From: Heterotrichella gracilis
Taxonomy: Eukaryota > Sar > Xanthophyceae > Tribonematales > Xanthonemataceae
Direction: 5' to 3'
NCBI GenBank assembly: GCA_032358255.1
Contig: JAULBX010001447.1
Location: 1-64,000 of the forward strand
DNA length: 64,000 nucleotides
Below, piece after piece: positions 11,189-21,610 of this stretch (positions within the stretch are counted from its first letter, which is position 1; every line of letters begins with the position of its first letter). Both the position numbers and the translations under genes were made by a program. The notes under the pieces were generated by a model. That model searched no databases. It was not told the DNA's origin and saw nothing but the letters and a program-made list of their open reading frames with translations.

Positions 11189-13261
11189 CTTGCTACGACA
11201 GTAAACGACCGTGTGAAGTCAAAGGGTTAAGGGTGTGTTCACAGTGTCGAGTAGGGCCGTGCAAGAGATAGCGAAAGGCGTTGAAAGCAAGAGTTGGCAG
11301 GCACGAGTTGTGAGGGGACAGCTGCAACAGGCGAGCTTTATGTGTTTGGCACTTGTTGTAGATGCTGCTGCGGGGCTTGCAGGTTGGAAAGTAAACCACC
11401 TCGTAGAGTCTACAACCCTCCCTGGAAGGCTTAAGAAGGCTACTACGCTCGAACGGACTGTCGAAAGGATACGGGACTGGAACGAAAAGCGTCTACTACA
11501 ACCGCCGCCGATCGCCGCCGTTGGAGGATTTTGGCCGGCGGCAAAGGGTTGGCGGTTAGGGTGTTGGAGGAAGAGGTCACTGTCATAGTATGCGACCACA
11601 CCTACTACCCACCATTCTCTGTTAGCCAATAAAGGGTGCTGCCTGCACAAGTCCTCCTACAGCACACGCAGAAGGGGTCACTAGGTCAAGGGTCTGGGCC
11701 AGCGCTGCCACTAGGCCTTGCTTGCCTAGCCCGCCTAAGTTAGGCGTTAAACCCACTTGCAGTGCGTGTTCTTGCCTTGGTGTGATCGAGCCTGGGACCC
11801 TAGGGCTTGACACCCTAGGACTTTTGCTACCCTTGTCACTACCGTATACACTTTGTGGACCTGCCGACTAGACCTGTAACTGCAACACTGACACCCCAAC
11901 CCACATTGGCACCAGAGCAAACCAGCCTCCCACCCAAAACACACACGCTCACTTGGTGCCAGGAGCCCCCTCCAAACCACACCCTCAAAGCTCACCTGCA
12001 CCCATCACCCTCCAGCACCACCTCCCGCCGTGCACTTGACCGAGCTGCTTGGAAGAACAGCAAGGCTGCTCGTGCCAGGGTTTGACGGGGCATGCTGCTG
12101 CTGCTACTGGTCCGAGAGCAGCTTGAATCACATTTGCAGGACTGTGACCCCCCTTCCAGCGGAATTCAACACGTACCAGAAAGACCTGTGCACATGGGAG
12201 TGGCCCACTGAAGAGGCCTCTAGGGTCACAAGTCATGACAGTGCTGTCAAGGTCGAGAGCTTTTATACCCAAAGGCCTGACAAATGTTGACACTGTGGTT
12301 TGACAGAATGTCATACTTCACTGGGTAATTTTTCCCTCTGGGTTAGTTTTGTCATTGGGTTAACTGGAAGGGTAGCTCCACTGAAGCTTGTTGATGCCCA
12401 GCTGTATTTGCGTGTTCACTCAGCAAGTCGCAACGCAATCCTTTGGCTAAGCACATTAAATATGCCGCTTTATCTCTTGCCCACATGCATCTCCTCGGAT
12501 ACCGCTGTTCTCGCTGTGTATAAAGTGCATGCATTTCACTGCATGGTCGACATGCATGCATGCCTGTGCCTGTGCCGACCGGTACTTCAGCGCTGTCTCA
12601 CGCTTCGTCACGTATTCGCGTCCCTCGCCCCAATGAAACTTCATCCGCAAAAATACATCCAAGCACTTGGATATTGGACATGAGGCTGTACTAAGCATAA
12701 AAATAAAGCCATGGTCCCGACCAAGCAGCAAGCAAAAGTGCTCTCAAACTACAGCTGCAGCAATTCAACCCAGATATGTGAAGTGTTTGATTGGTCGCTT
12801 CGATAGCGGACTTGACGCTATGCACCTGCAGCTCAACTGTACTGAAGTGCTTAAAAGTGTTATGTGAAACAACAAGTGCCGAGTCAGCACGCCGAGTCAA
12901 CGATTCCCACATTGAGCATTTTGGCTTTCCCTGCAATGACTGTGATGGGTACCAGGCAAAGCACTCTACCACCTGGTCCCAGGTCTTAACCATGGCAGCG
13001 TTGATAATTTTCTAACAATCAGGCAAGAGCAACAGTCAAAAGTGAAAAAATTGCAAGCGCTGCGCACAGCACATGGGAGACAAACAAGTTTCTGACATTT
13101 AAAAGTTATAGCCGGAACACATTAAATCCCACACTATTGACTGAATACATAAACCATGTTTTGTGACAGGCACAATAAATGCTGGACTACCAACCACTTT
13201 CACCTTTAAGGTCACGTTTGTTCTTTTATATTCAATAATGTGACAAAACAAATAGCACACC
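11189..13261. other. Intergenic region, no gene seen
   Basis: These 2 kb lie between the start of the LCIB-like gene and the 3' end of the F-box/LRR gene. The right part of the region is AT-richer. Frames such as plus 12030-12290 and minus 12691-12993 were read, but they have no recognisable motif and no consistent exon partner. The left end should contain the LCIB-like promoter. Expression of this family is commonly CO2-dependent, but I cannot identify a CO2-response element. Confidence 0.5.
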
Positions 13262-16200
13262 TCAACCCGTGGTGCGCAGCGCAGGCAGACCCGCCTTGAG
13301 CCCACCCAGCGCCTTGCAAACCCCGTCCTCGTGCACCTTGTCCCACCGCTGCACCTGCCCGCCATCCACCAGAGGCCCCGCCCCCTCACCCCTCTGCCAG
13401 CACGTGACATACAGCAGCTGGAGCTGAGTCAGCGAGCTGAGCTGGCATATGGCACTGGAGACCTGGCCCTCGCTGGTCGGCAAGCACAGGCCCAGCTGCA
13501 ACCTGGTCAGCCCAGTGAGGGTGCTGAGGCAGGCCAAACCTTGGTGGGAGCAGTAGGTGAGGGGCAGGTGCAACCCTTGTAGCCGTGTGAGGGTTTGCGT
13601 CCACAGCTGCAGGTGGGCGTCTCGCAGCAAAGGGGGTTCGCGGTCGTGGGTGGGCTGGAAGGTGAGCTCCCTCAAGGTGGGCGGTAGGCGGAAGGGGGTG
13701 TGGCCCTCCTGTGCTGGACCTGCAAGGGGTTCGGGTTTCTTGTTATCAATTAACGATGTTTCAATACTATTTTCATGGGGTACATGGGGCACAGCACCCT
13801 CACCTGGGTCCGCAACTCGCAATGTCAGTTGAGTGAGGCGCGCCAGGCCACTCAGTGCATCCTCGCACAAAGCGCGCTCCACCTCAGCTACACAGTCCAA
13901 CATCAGCTCCCGGAGACCGGTGAGATGCCGGCAGATGCTGCGGAGGCCTCTGCTGCTGCACGTGTCAGCCGGACCATGGCCATGCCTGCACAGCAGGGCA
14001 GGGGCAGGGTGGTAGGTTGATGGGAGAAACAACAGGATGGGAAGCATGTAGCGCTGATGTACAGGTATATGTGTGCGGCTGTCCCCCATGGCTCTGGCAG
14101 CTGGGAATGGTTGATTATACATACTGTACATCAAGGTGGGTACCATCGCCTGGCATGCATGGGGTCGTTGCCCAACAGGCGCCACCACATGCCCAGTGGC
14201 TGGGTGGATATGTCAATTGGAATGAACAGTAAATTTGTTTCTTGGAATTGTTCAACTGAATAATGACAATACACAAAAATAATTACGGTACATAAATTTT
14301 CATTTGTACCTTGGGGATCCGTTGAGCGTGAGACTTGTGAGGCCTGCCAGCTGGCGGCACATGGCCTCTAGCCCCTGGTCGCTGACCCCCTGTTGCCCCT
14401 CGGGACCAAAGGTGATCTCAAACTTGGCGAGCTTGGTGAGCTGAGCAAAGCACTCCAACAGACCAGCGCACACACGCACTGCACCCAGGCAAGTGAGTGG
14501 GTGGTGACTTGTTCTCACTACTCATGACTTAATTGTCACAATGATCAGTATTGCATTCCACAACCCAGCACGGTACCAAGGTGCGGCTAACACTGTATCC
14601 CAGTATACTGCGCAGCGCTGTCCCCAGTGTGGCAGTCAGGTCCCTTCCTTCCATCACCGCAATACTCATCTTTTTACCCCACAGGGGGGCAAAAAGGCGT
14701 GAAAGGAAGCAGGGACAGATGTGCCTACGCTATTTCATGCCAGTGACTGCATAGACATGCAAGGCAAAGTGGGCTGCAAATTGAAATGCATGTGGAGGGG
14801 GAACTGGGCCCTGCCCAAAGTAGTACGGGGAGGAGCATCACCACCCGCCCTGGCACGTTAGCCAACCCCGCACAAGCAACATGGCCACCATGCTATTCTG
14901 TGATTTCAGGCACACACAGCTCCTTCACAGTTCAAACCCAAACACCACGACTAGGGTTTCTCCACACGCACCTGGGCAATGGATGGTCAAGCACGTGAGC
15001 GAGGTCAGCTCAGACAGAGGGCGCACGTCGGTGGCGACCTCGTACTCCTCCAAATCCAGATTTACCAAGGTGGTGGGCCGTGTGGGCCCCAGCAGGCTGG
15101 CAATCTGAGTGTCCAGCCTCCGGCCCCACAGGGAGACAGTGAGGCGCACGCCTGCGCACACCAAAGCCCTGGTGAGGGTTCTGGCAGGGTGGTGGTAGGG
15201 CGAATTGCGGGGATTGCAAGTGCAAGTGCAAGGGCAGACTGGTACTGCAGGTGATAGGACTTTTTATGAGGCTGGCGGGACCACCGTTTCGCACATGCAG
15301 GGTGACCCATGGAAAATAGGAATCGCAAGGGTTTCCCTTGTTGCTAACCAGGGTATATGCCTGTGCCCACCTCCCGCGCTGACCCTGTCCCAGCAGTGCG
15401 CCACGCTCACGTTTGTCAGGCGGGTGCGCTATGTTAGGGTTTAGGGTTTAGGGTTTGGGGTTTTGCCTCTGCCTACCTGCTGCGCTGACCCTGTCCCAGC
15501 AGTGCGCCACACTCACGTTTGTCAGGCGGGTGCGCTGCCAGTCAAGCTGGAGCTCCGTCAGGGAGGGCATGCCTGTGAGCACGACAAACAGCACCTGGTA
15601 GCCAACTCCGTAAACCCAAGGAAATATCAGGGCTTAGGCCCTAGGTTAGGGTCTGCATTGGACATGGCGAATACTTTGCTTGCTCCATGAAACTGTGGTT
15701 GGTTACACAAAGCACATCCAATTCCCTTTAGTGCTGGTGGTAGGGGCCATAGCGGTGCTGAAGGTGCACAATGACTACAACCCTAAATTCTAAACCTAAA
15801 GCCGAAACCTTGAACCCTACACAATGTTGAAAATGCACGCCCACTGTAAAGTCCCCTTTGCTAGGCACCTACTGATTGGACTTGACCACTTGGCAGCACA
15901 GATCACGTAAGTTTGCATGACAAGCCGAAACCCTAAACCCTCCACAGTGCTGTAAGTGCACGCCAGCTAAGACAGCGTACGCGTCCCACCTGCCACCGCC
16001 AGGAGGGTTGCGTCCTCCACCAGCATGGGCAGCTTCAGAAACTGCAGGCTGGGCAAACCCTGTAGGGTAATCAGGTCGTCCTCCCGCGCGTTGTCCCCCG
16101 CTTGCATCTCAAGCTCCAGGTGGCGCAAGCTGGTGAATGGGGCCAGCAAGGGGGAAAGCCGTGGCCAGGGGAGGGCAACGGGGGGCCACGTGGGGGGGAC

Positions 16201-17206
16201 CACCGCGTACAGGTGGGTGAGGTGGGTGGTGGGGAGGGCGGTGAGCAGGCCTTCGAGGGGGAAGCGGGTGATGGTCCCGGGGATTAACACTGCATCCCCG
16301 AGGTATATCTCAAAATGCTGCAGCTGGGATAAACTTGCCAGGTGGGTCATTTCAGAGTGCCCGGCAGCGCAGTAGAGCTGAAGCTTGGTGAGGGCGCTCA
16401 GCGGGGTGAGGCATGCGAGTCGGGATTCATGATCACCACCACCACCACCACCGCCACCGCCGCCACCACCGCCAGACTTGACCTTCACGCTGAGCTCACT
16501 GATGGATGTCAGTAGGCTGACCGCCTGCATGGATGCCACAGGGGCGCCTCGGGACACGTCCAGGTAGACTGATTCGAGCCATGGCAGCCTGGCGAGGAGC
16601 CGCATGCCAGCCTCTACCACCCCTTGATCGGTTTGGGAGGGGAGGGTGAGGTCCAGCTGGCGCAGCAGCAGCAGGTCCTGGGTGCGAACCTGCAATGGGT
16701 GTGGTTAACCCTACTTAGGGGGGGGTGAGCACGTGCATGGGGATGGGTACGTACCAACCAGCGAGAGTGCCCGGGAGGATTACCCTGGCAGGTGTACTTC
16801 CCGGAGCTCCCTAGGGGAGATGCATACAGTGTGAAGCTAGACACGCAGGTGCAAGACGGCACCAAGGGTAATAAGATTATACTAGGGCTGTTATTATCTT
16901 ATTACCCTTGACGCAACCCTCCCAGCAGTGGCAGCTGGGCACCCCTTCCCCTGCCAGCGTGCACCCCCAGCAATGAGGTCCCTGGGATCGCACCTGGGCA
17001 AGCTGCTGGTGCCAGGTGTCGAGAGCTGGTGAGCTGGCAGGCAGGCACGTGGCGTGCACCCTGTGCATGCAGCGCAGGAGCACCTGGCTCCATGGCTTGC
17101 ACACGCTGCTGCAGGGCACCAACTCACGTGGCTTTAGCAGGCGCGCCACCTCCTGCGGTGCGTTGTGCATACCACCAGGTTTTGGCATCAAGATAGGACT
17201 GCGCAT
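13262..17206 (-). CDS. F-box-like / leucine-rich-repeat protein
   Basis: Proposed exons are 17206-16994, 16689-15990, 15572-15477, 15151-14972, 14478-14310, 13985-13804 and 13719-13262. Phases agree and give about 665 aa. The N-terminus reads APQEVARLLKPRELVPCSSV followed by CKPWSQVLLRCM, a degenerate F-box (P-x-E-V, then the V-C-K-x-W motif). Repeated LRR-like units follow throughout, for example LTSISELSVKV, LSALTKLQLYC, LAGLTSLTLNG, LTGLRELMLDC, LARLTQLTLRV and LTGLTRLQLGL. Such proteins usually act as SCF ubiquitin-ligase substrate adaptors, the LRRs binding the target. About 13 consecutive Gly residues, encoded by a CCACCG-type tract at 16436-16472, interrupt the second exon. The start is uncertain: ATGs at 17206, 17188 and 17170 are in frame, and a micro-exon near 16800 is possible. 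Codons are GC-rich, like the neighbouring genes. Confidence 0.78.
15361..15535. repeat. Duplicated exon end and splice donor around a TTTAGGG tract, period 106 bp
   Basis: On the plus strand gctgaccctgtcccagcagt and the following bases at about 15379-15430 repeat almost exactly at about 15485-15535. On the coding (minus) strand the second copy is the real 3' end of exon 15572-15477 with its GT donor. The first copy is a decoy lying further down the intron. Three TTTAGGG units (15434-15456) lie between the copies. Confidence 0.9.
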
Positions 17207-18200
17207 TGTCCTGACCGGCAACCATTATTGCAAGTTCACAAAGTGCACTCGCCAGGCAAGGGTGGACGTGCAATCAGTGGACTTTTTGTGGTGTTGTGCA
17301 CTTTGGCCCTTACCAGGCTGCCTACCTCCTGCAAGGCATGCAAGTTGTGCGTCACACCCACGCATTTGGGGTTGGGTGGTGGGAGTATACCACTGCTTTG
17401 GTTGGCAATGTATGGTGGGAGTATACCACTGCTTTGGTTGGCATTGGATGGTGGGAGTATACCACTGCTTTGGTTGGCAGTGTCCAGCAGCCTTGACAAA
17501 CAGCTAACCCTAGGTTACACGATCTTATCCCGATTCAAAAGCATGAAGCCACACCTGCAGCAGGCATGGAGGCAGCTGGTCCCACTCGGAAGCATTCCAG
17601 ATTTGATATGAAGTACCGTCCATGCAGCCCTCCATAGATGCAGTTGAGGAACCCAACTAGGGGACCTCACTCCCAAGTTGAGTCGCCCACCAGTCCGCAG
17701 ACCCACAGAAATTGGAGTTCCTTCTTGCAACGGGCGAACTGTTGGAATAAGGGCTGCGATCAGATTGGTTAAACTACGGTTCAGAAATCAGGAAACGGGC
17801 GCTGCTGGGGGCAGTGAGGTAAAATGTGCAACATGCATGCATCCGTGCATGCATGCAGCGATGTCTAGCCACGAACGAAACTAGCTAGGCCGTCAACTAC
17901 CGGTTGTGCCTAGACATCACAACAGCCTGTTGCAAGCTTGTGCTTCTGTACGAGTGGGTGGGGGGGCCTTTACAAGGACAGTGACTCCCTGCGGACTCGC
18001 ATATGCATATGCACACGTGGAATACAACACGGAGGGTACAGTGCCGGTAGCCCGGGTTTTACTTGTTATCGGTTGCTGAGTGCTGGTAGAAGTTGGTTTC
18101 TTTGAGGACACGGTGGCTGTATGTGTGCCGAGCAGGCAGGCTGCCTCGCCAGCTCCAACGCCTTTCGCCATCTTGTTCTACGACACCACCCCACCAGGCC
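17207..18200. other. Divergent intergenic region
   Basis: This separates the F-box/LRR gene (minus) from the esterase gene (plus), so it should hold both promoters. Apart from the 36-bp minisatellite and a catgcatgc-rich stretch near 17835-17860, I see no gene or RNA. Confidence 0.5.
17376..17486. repeat. Minisatellite, three 36-bp units
   Basis: The block gggagtataccactgctttg starts at 17381, 17417 and 17453, an exact 36-bp period. Each copy is followed by gttggca and a slightly variable joint. It lies upstream of the F-box/LRR start. Because 36 is a multiple of three it reads open in several frames, but I do not call it coding. Confidence 0.95.
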
Positions 18201-20836
18201 ATGGGCATGGAGGGCATGCCAGGGGTGAACATGCCTGTAGCGCGACTCCACGCGTATAGGCGGTGGCTGGTGTACCTACTCGTTTTCGAGACTATTCAAG
18301 CGACTGGTAAGTTCTTTACAACGTACAGCGGTTCCGGGCTCTTCTAGGACGCTGGTGAGATGATAGATTGCTCACCATGGCGAATGGGCGTGGTGAGCAC
18401 TCTATCAACTCCACCAGCACTGGGCTGCACCCCAAGGCCACCCAGCATGTGAACAGGCGTGGTGTACTACCCACCACACTGAAACCAGGGTTCCGTTGAT
18501 AACCCTTGGGCCATAGAACCAGGTCCCAGGGGGAGGAACAAGCATGCAAAACCACTAACCCATGCAGGACTAGGGCTGCATGGCTGCAGCCCACCCTTGC
18601 CACCTGTGGGTCCATATCCTGGCTCCCCAAGCTCGCATTTCTTCTAAATACTACCCTAGACCCTAAACCCTAAACCGCATGCCCCCTGCCCCCAGTAGCC
18701 CACGCCGCCCCTTCCAAGCTGCCAGAGTCCTCCGGCACCCTCAAAACCCTAAACCCTGCTGCCACGCTGGAAGGCCAGCGGCGCAGTGGGTTCTACTACC
18801 TCCCTCCCCGCGTGAAGGGCAGGGCACTCCCCCTGGTGGTGACGCTGCACGGGCAAGGGGGGGATGGCAGCGACAGGGGAGGGCTGATGGGCCTGGCCAA
18901 GGCTAAGGGTTTCTTCATAGTGGCACCCTCCTCGACGGGGACTCAGGTAAAGGCACCATGAACACAATCCAAGTGCCCATTTGCTATGCGTTTATGAACA
19001 ATCTTGGCTACATTCAAGCCGCACCTGACCGGCCTGTCTGTGTTCTACAGCATTGCTGGTGTGTAGTGTGCCCCTTTTGCTGGGTCAATGTGTTTCTCTA
19101 TTCCTTGCTTCCTCCCCTGCAGGGCTGGCTGTCTGCCGGTGGGCCAGTCACGCACAAGGGCGCCCTCCCCTTGTCGCAGCTGGTCACCCCCCCTGGCCAG
19201 CCTGACGCCACAGACCGAGGCTACGCATCGGTTGAGCTGCTGCACATGCGCGCATGCGTACAGGAGGTGCTGGCCATGACTGGTGGGTGTAGGGTTTAGG
19301 GTTTAGGGTTTAGGGTTTAGGGTCTGCATTGGCTGGGTTTTTCACCTGCGTGCATGCATCCTGGAGGTAACTGGGCGCATGAGAGGGCGCGAATGCGGAA
19401 AATTGTGCGGCTCAAATGCACATTACTCAAGCCTTGCAGACATTGGCCCCCACATAGTCATACGAGTACCGGATGCATGGGTCCACATGCCATTTTCACG
19501 CCCTGCCAATGTCGACCGGGGTGCACCATGTGCAACTGTCGGTGATCCCGCATCGCCTGCCCCGCGCTTGTCCCCAATACGCTCCCATGCATGCCGCATG
19601 TGCAGGTGTGGCGCTGGATGGGCGCGTGCTGGCGGTGGGCTTCTCAGCTGGAGGTGGGTGGGGTGGGGAAGGGGCCGGGGGGGAGAGCATCACACATTGC
19701 ACGCTGCTCAACTCATGCAGCACTTTTTTCCGGCTGGATCACTGCCTTTCTTCCCAGGCCTTGACTCTACCGGCAGCAGAGCAGCGCACAGCTCTGACTC
19801 CCGCAAAGCACCACAAAATTCTCAGCACAGTCGGCTGCAATTCCTGCTCAGCCTTCACACTGGGGCCCCACTTCCTTCGTGTCAATGCCTCCATGTACTG
19901 CCATTACAGGATGATAAATTAAAATTTAACGCTGATACTTGCACTCACAAGCAGGAGTGGATCCCCACTGTGACAGTGGCCACCCCCCCATACATCCCGT
20001 CATTCACACTTTGTCCCCCTGGTGCCTAAGCAGGTTTCAATGCATTCTACTTTGCCACCAATGACCGCTTCTTCACAGCGGCTGCCGCCACACACAGCGC
20101 ATACAATGCCTGGAGCCTGGGGAAGCTGTCGCCCTCGCAAGGGTTTTGGATGAGCACCGGCAAAGACGACGGGCCTTTTCCCCCTGCCCTTGTGCAGGGG
20201 AGGTCGCAGGCGCTCAAGCGCATCTACCCAAAGGCACGCGTGGCGTATAAGGTGCGACCAACTTCACTTCCTTTTAGTATTACAGGATATTTTTAGTTCA
20301 TTTCATTTTACTTTTAATTAAATTGTTGTTGCGTAACTTGGGGTACAAGGCATGGCCAGGCTGGAGGTGCAGGGACTATAGCAGTGTAAGGTCAGTGAAG
20401 ATTTTGCAACATTTCCAAATTAAAAGTGATCAATGTCCAGTAGAAATGGTTAGCGCTCCACACCAAATCAGGGTGACTTCAAAGATCCCTTCCTAATCGC
20501 CCCATCTGCTACTGATTCATTCCTGCAATGAAGTACGCGCCCATCTCACATGTGGCGGCATTGGTTGAGGAAGAAGCACATAGTTAACTAAGGTTACAGC
20601 TTCCTTGAGGTGCCATGGTGCCAGCCTGATGTGTCGCAACCATCCCAATTGAGCCCATGCCCTCCACCCTGGCGCAGGTGTACCCCGGGGGCCACTCAGT
20701 GAATGATCCTGAGCGATCAGCCCTCATAGGGTGGTGGCTGGCTGCCAAGGGTCGCAAGGTGCCCCTCCCGCCCAAGGGGAGCAAAGACTTCTGCTGGGAT
20801 TACTGGTGGCGCTGCAGGAAGGGGAAGCCACTGTAG
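18201..20836 (+). CDS. Secreted alpha/beta-hydrolase, LpqC / PHB-depolymerase-like esterase
   Basis: Six exons: 18201-18306, 18696-18946, 19123-19282, 19606-19653, 20034-20251 and 20678-20836. All phases fit, giving 313 aa. The N-terminus has RRWLVYLLVFETIQATVAHA, a hydrophobic core ending in an AHA-type signal-peptidase site just before APSKLPES, so the product is probably secreted or lumenal. LPLVVTLHGQGGDGSD is the oxyanion-hole HG motif. The nucleophile elbow is GFSAGG. The catalytic His is in YPGGHSVND, and an Asp is likely in TGKDDGPF. This order matches the PHB-depolymerase/LpqC/feruloyl-esterase-like group of alpha/beta hydrolases; the substrate cannot be read from sequence. The 48-bp exon carrying the nucleophile Ser is unusually short. 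A telomere-like motif is translated in exon 2 (18743-18757, giving LKTLNPA). Confidence 0.85.
19291..19322. repeat. Telomere-like (TTTAGGG)4-5 tract next to a splice donor
   Basis: This perfect TTTAGGG tract of more than four units begins about eight bases after the GT donor of esterase exon 3 (donor at 19283-19284). It is the longest telomere-like run in the window and lies at the very 5' end of an intron. Confidence 0.95.
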
Positions 20837-21610
20837 AACGCTAGCAGCTAGCATGGGAAGCCACTGTAGGATGCTAGCCACTAACCTAGGATGTTGAGAC
20901 CAGTTCTGAGATAATGTAGCTACGGTAGCAATTGCAACCACCCACGCGAATAAATCATGCTTCCAATTGCTATGGAGGTCATTACCAAAACACTAGTGGC
21001 AGACAATGTCATTGTGTAACCTATTGGGAATCATATCTGCATTGTTGATATAGTTTGCTAAACTATACTGTGTAAAATATTGCGGACTGCTCGATTACGC
21101 CATTGACTCAGAGTTTAATGCATGGATACTATAGTTTTAAGAACCATTATGCCATTGGATTGTCCGACATTGGTAATGTCTGGGCCAGCTCGCAATCAAG
21201 AAGTATATGCGCCGGCGTTGAGCAGGGGTGGTTGGCCATGCATGTGTGCCATGCCTCGACAGCGGGGCTGTCGAGCACGGATCGCAGGCTTCACGTAGTG
21301 TTGATCTTCAGTCGCAGTCATCCATAAACCCTAAAACAAAAAGCAACAATACAGGTACATCACACTGTCTATATTATCAAGTTGAGTGTGATGCATCAAG
21401 GTCTGTCAAGGTCCTCCTGACAGTAATTTGTCCATTCATATGTCATACACTGTATTAACATTTTTGCAAACGACACGTGTCTTCAGATGAGCGGTGGCAC
21501 TGCACGCCGTGGACATGCCTAGCTAGCTAGCCAAGTTCTGGGCGCAGTCGCAAATAACAGATGGCCCCTGCACCCTATGACAGGTACAGTCCTAATTGAA
21601 TTGTAAAGCG
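20837..21610. other. Convergent intergenic region, no gene seen
   Basis: This separates the 3' ends of the esterase and chitobiase genes. It is AT-rich, with ggaagccactgta/gatgctagc repeated twice near 20820-20885. It should contain both 3' UTRs; no reading frame is supportable. Confidence 0.5.

Noticed and set aside
12030-12290. Plus-strand frame with a Cys cluster (CCCCYW)
   Set aside because: No start context, splice partner or recognisable motif; surrounding sequence looks non-coding.
17296-17496. Open frame through the 36-bp minisatellite (repeated YTTALVG)
   Set aside because: The frame is open only because the repeat period is a multiple of three. It has no start context and no partner exons.
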